From Nemertoderma westbladi (lineage: Eukaryota > Xenacoelomorpha > Nemertodermatida > Nemertodermatidae), in assembly GCA_032718475.1 (NCBI GenBank), contig JAUCBJ010008285.1, positions 1 through 31,460 of the forward strand: a DNA stretch of 31,460 nucleotides, given 5' to 3'. A program made the position numbers and the translations under genes. Shown piece by piece: positions 28,851 to 31,460 of this stretch. Under the pieces are notes generated by a model that saw nothing but the letters and a program-made list of their open reading frames with translations, was not told the origin of the DNA and searched no databases. How positions within the stretch are numbered: the stretch's first letter is position 1; each line of letters starts with the position of its first letter.

Positions 28851-30230
28851 CAACATATGGAGTGGGTGTGTGACTCTATTATTTTATATTATTTTATTAT
28901 TTTTATATTTCTGTATGTATTACTATGTAATTTTATTATAATCGTTTTCTTTAATTTTATTCAGTAGAATGTTATTTTAGCGATTATTTAGTAGATTAGT
29001 GCAATATATATTCGCGTTTATTACTTAATTACGTATATATTATATTTAATGCGACGGCAAGAAATAATTCTTTTCCTCTTTCCTTACTGTCCGTATCATA
29101 TTATAAATACGTGACTACAGTAAGATGAAATGTCCGTACTTATTAAAGTACAATAAAGCCACTACTATATTCAAGTATTATTGGTAGGCAGAGTATTAGG
29201 AATGCAAAGTTCAGATCCTCGTGTCTCGGCTAAACCAAGCTCTGGGTAGACCTTGGAAACGACTTGCCTCTTCACACTGACATTGCTTCGTGCGATATTG
29301 CTCTCATACCGTATATTAAATAATACATATAGTAGCGTGATGTCCCTTTAACAGTAGCGTATAACGCAAAATAAATCTGTTAAACCCTTTGACCATCTGC
29401 AATTCTAGTCGATTAAGATATCGTGGCACCCACCGATATACTTGAAAGACAAATTTTAGAATCAGTGGTTAACGTCCCCAGACAAGTTCTGGAATAAATT
29501 GGTGCCCATCTCAAATATTAATTATTTAGTATTTGCAAATCTAATAAATCAAAATCTGTAAATTTCAGATCCTTCAACAATTCTAGTCAATTAAGATATC
29601 GTAGCATTTACCGATATTCTTAAAAGGACAATTTTCATAGAATTAAGGATCTTGTGTCCCCAGACATGTTCTAGAATCAAAACATGTCCATTTAATTATC
29701 AAATAATAAAATTTCAGGGAATAATTTAAATTCATGCCTTTTAATGAATTTAATAAATTGCCATTTTTACGCAATTTATAACATTCCCAAAATTCCATTA
29801 ATTAATAGATCAAGGGAGCGGAGATTTATCTTATTATGCATATGAGTGTGCGAAAGTCTCCCAAACATAGTCAATAGCCGATAAAATTCATAAAGTCATG
29901 TATAAAACCGAACATTGACTATTAAAGAATACTATTAAATAACATCCCAGATCTGTATGCATTGGAATTACCCTAATTCTACCGCTAGCTTTGCATAATG
30001 TCACCATAGCAACAACCACGCTAGAATTAGAATTGAGTTAAACGAACAATAGAAAGCTTGTCCCATTGAATAGCATAGGGAATAAATAGCGCACTACTAG
30101 TATCCAAGGATACATAATAATACAGTGACATTCTGGAAGGCATTGACTAACGGACAAATGGCCCGAATGTGCGTAGTTGTGACCAGTTGTGTGGTATTTG
30201 TGAGTTTATAGGTGAATGTTACTGCTAAGG
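28851..30230. other. AT-rich stretch after the BEL-like element
   Basis: No gene is recognised. The element's 3' long terminal repeat would be expected here, but no copy of this sequence was seen upstream. A diverged duplication lies at 29400-29690. Confidence 0.4.
29400..29690 (+). repeat. Diverged tandem duplication, ~180-bp period
   Basis: CAATTCTAGTC(G/A)ATTAAGATATCGT followed by GTCCCCAGACA(A/T)GTTCT occurs twice (about 29400-29510 and 29579-29690), with many substitutions. Confidence 0.75.
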
Positions 30231-30322
30231 TGTGTTTACAGTAGCTAGTCGCAATCGTAAAAGTAACCTAACTCTCCAAGGAAAACCTGAAGTACAGTCC
30301 AGCTCACCAACAGAGTGCCATC

Positions 30323-30348
30323 GGATCCGATCTGAACCGATCGGATCC
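30323..30348. repeat. Perfect 10-bp inverted repeat
   Basis: GGATCCGATC and GATCGGATCC are separated by TGAACC. It lies at the left edge of a short repeat region with no gene nearby. Confidence 0.7.
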
Positions 30349-30384
30349 AACAGCTTCAAACACTTTCAGACAAACTCCAACAGT

Positions 30385-30465
30385 CCAACAACTTCAAACA
30401 GATTCAGACAGTTTCAAACAGATTCAGACAGTTTCAAACAGAATCAGACAACTTCCAACAACCTG
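30385..30465 (+). repeat. 20-bp tandem repeat (GTTTCAAACAGATTCAGACA)
   Basis: Three to four copies of a 20-bp unit. An open frame spans it (30232-30582) but begins with GTG, is rich in Q, N, S and T because of the repeat, and has no domain; I do not call it a gene. Confidence 0.75.
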
Positions 30466-30599
30466 TCAATCACTCCACCCACACTCAACCGCAACCCCAA
30501 CTCAACTCCCATCTTCTTGCGCGCAGATAGAATGAAAGCGTTTGAAACTACTAAAGGAACTCCATTCATAAAGCCACAATAACGACAGAGTGGACTGGC

Positions 30600-31460
30600 C
30601 ACTGGCGGCGCCCTTGAACATTCACACTGTAACTTAAGCTGACCTGAAGGAACAGCCCATTAGTGAGGTCGGTATTTCTCTTTATTCCTGCCGCTATCTT
30701 TGAATAACACAATAGCAGAAAGCTAACCAGTGGTCTACCCCCAATACAAGAAAGACAAGTTGGCTACCATTGAAATGAATGGGGAATGGAATTCTGTGTT
30801 CACATACTAATGTTGCTTTGGGTTGGTCTAGAGCCATACAATAGAGCCTTACGGAAATACACTTCCAAAGAGCCAAGCAGTGGCGGTATAGGTCCAAAAT
30901 GCCCATGTAGAATTTCTTCGAACAAGGCTCAATTTCTTTAAGTTAGTTACATTAATTAAAATACTGATAAATATATTTTGCTTTTCGCAGGAGGGACAGT
31001 ATCCCCCTCTACAGTTAATATAGTGTACGTACATGTGTTAGTTATATCGTTGCGTTTATTTATATTTATACAGGTTTGGATATGATCTCTACTAGTTTGA
31101 TTTTTGTTTTGTCACTTAATTAATTGTGCGGTTAATTTGTCAATCACAGCCTTAATTGGATACATTGCTTATTGTATGAATGAATATAATTAGTTTTTAA
31201 GACATTATTTTAATTAGTATCTGGTGTGATTAGGTCTACCTTTTACATAACAACAGTACGTCAATGGCGGATATCTACTAACTACTAAGTCGAGCGAACT
31301 CGGACAGTGGAAATGAGATCCTTCCAGGCTTCCCGATTCTCCATAGTTGTCGCAATTTCGTTTCTCCCATGGCGGATATACATTACATTATAATATGGCA
31401 TGGCAGTCACGTGAAAACAAGGGCCTTCACATTCCCAATTCTCTATCTAATCTATTATGG
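30600..31460. other. Non-coding right end of the window
   Basis: No gene is recognised. An ATG at 31371 (ATGGCGGATATA) opens a frame that is still open at the window end, about 30 codons. It could be the start of an exon but shows no motif. ATGGCGGATAT also occurs near 31264, where a stop follows quickly. Confidence 0.35.

Overview
The window looks like nuclear DNA from an invertebrate animal. Genes are sparse and single, one has recognisable splice sites, the background is AT-rich, and there are LTR and non-LTR retrotransposon remains and many minisatellites. The frequent short palindromes TAGGCCTA and TACCGGTA recall echinoderm or hemichordate genomes, but that is an impression, not a proof. 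I see no bacterial gene arrangement, tRNA, rRNA or CRISPR array.

Layout. (1) 1-1101, + strand: two exons of a CREC-family (reticulocalbin/calumenin) EF-hand protein; the rest of the gene is not seen. (2) 2306-3919, - strand: an intact intronless TOE1-type deadenylase. Its catalytic Exo III motif (HTAGYD) has been amplified into a 24-bp minisatellite. (3) 5283-9963: about 130 copies of a 36-bp minisatellite whose unit holds a small perfect hairpin; the long open frames across it are by-products of the unit length. (4) 10000-15550: mostly non-coding, with a 150/135-bp tandem repeat, a 300-bp foldback (MITE-like) element and homopolymer C/G tracts. (5) 15585-16202, - strand: an intact intronless SGT1 co-chaperone of the short CS-SGS form without TPR. 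(6) 16909-17758: an 850-bp foldback element whose arms are tandem palindromic 25-mers. (7) 18117-19088, - strand: a truncated non-LTR reverse transcriptase. (8) 20156-22418: nested tandem repeats. (9) 22623-24797, +: a long unrecognised coiled-coil ORF. (10) 26004-28834, +: a BEL/Pao-type gag-protease ORF followed by a broken pol remnant from which the reverse transcriptase and RNase H core are missing. (11) 28860-31460: AT-rich sequence with diverged repeats and no convincing gene.

The three cellular genes (CREC protein, TOE1, SGT1) have no evident joint role; each is an ordinary single eukaryotic gene. The striking theme is repeat formation: minisatellites of 24, 25, 36, 38, 39, 69, 122 and 288 bp, two of them inside open frames. 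The best candidate for something undescribed is the tandem expansion of TOE1's own catalytic motif; next are the foldback element made of palindromic 25-mers and the RT-less BEL-like element with its upstream coiled-coil ORF.
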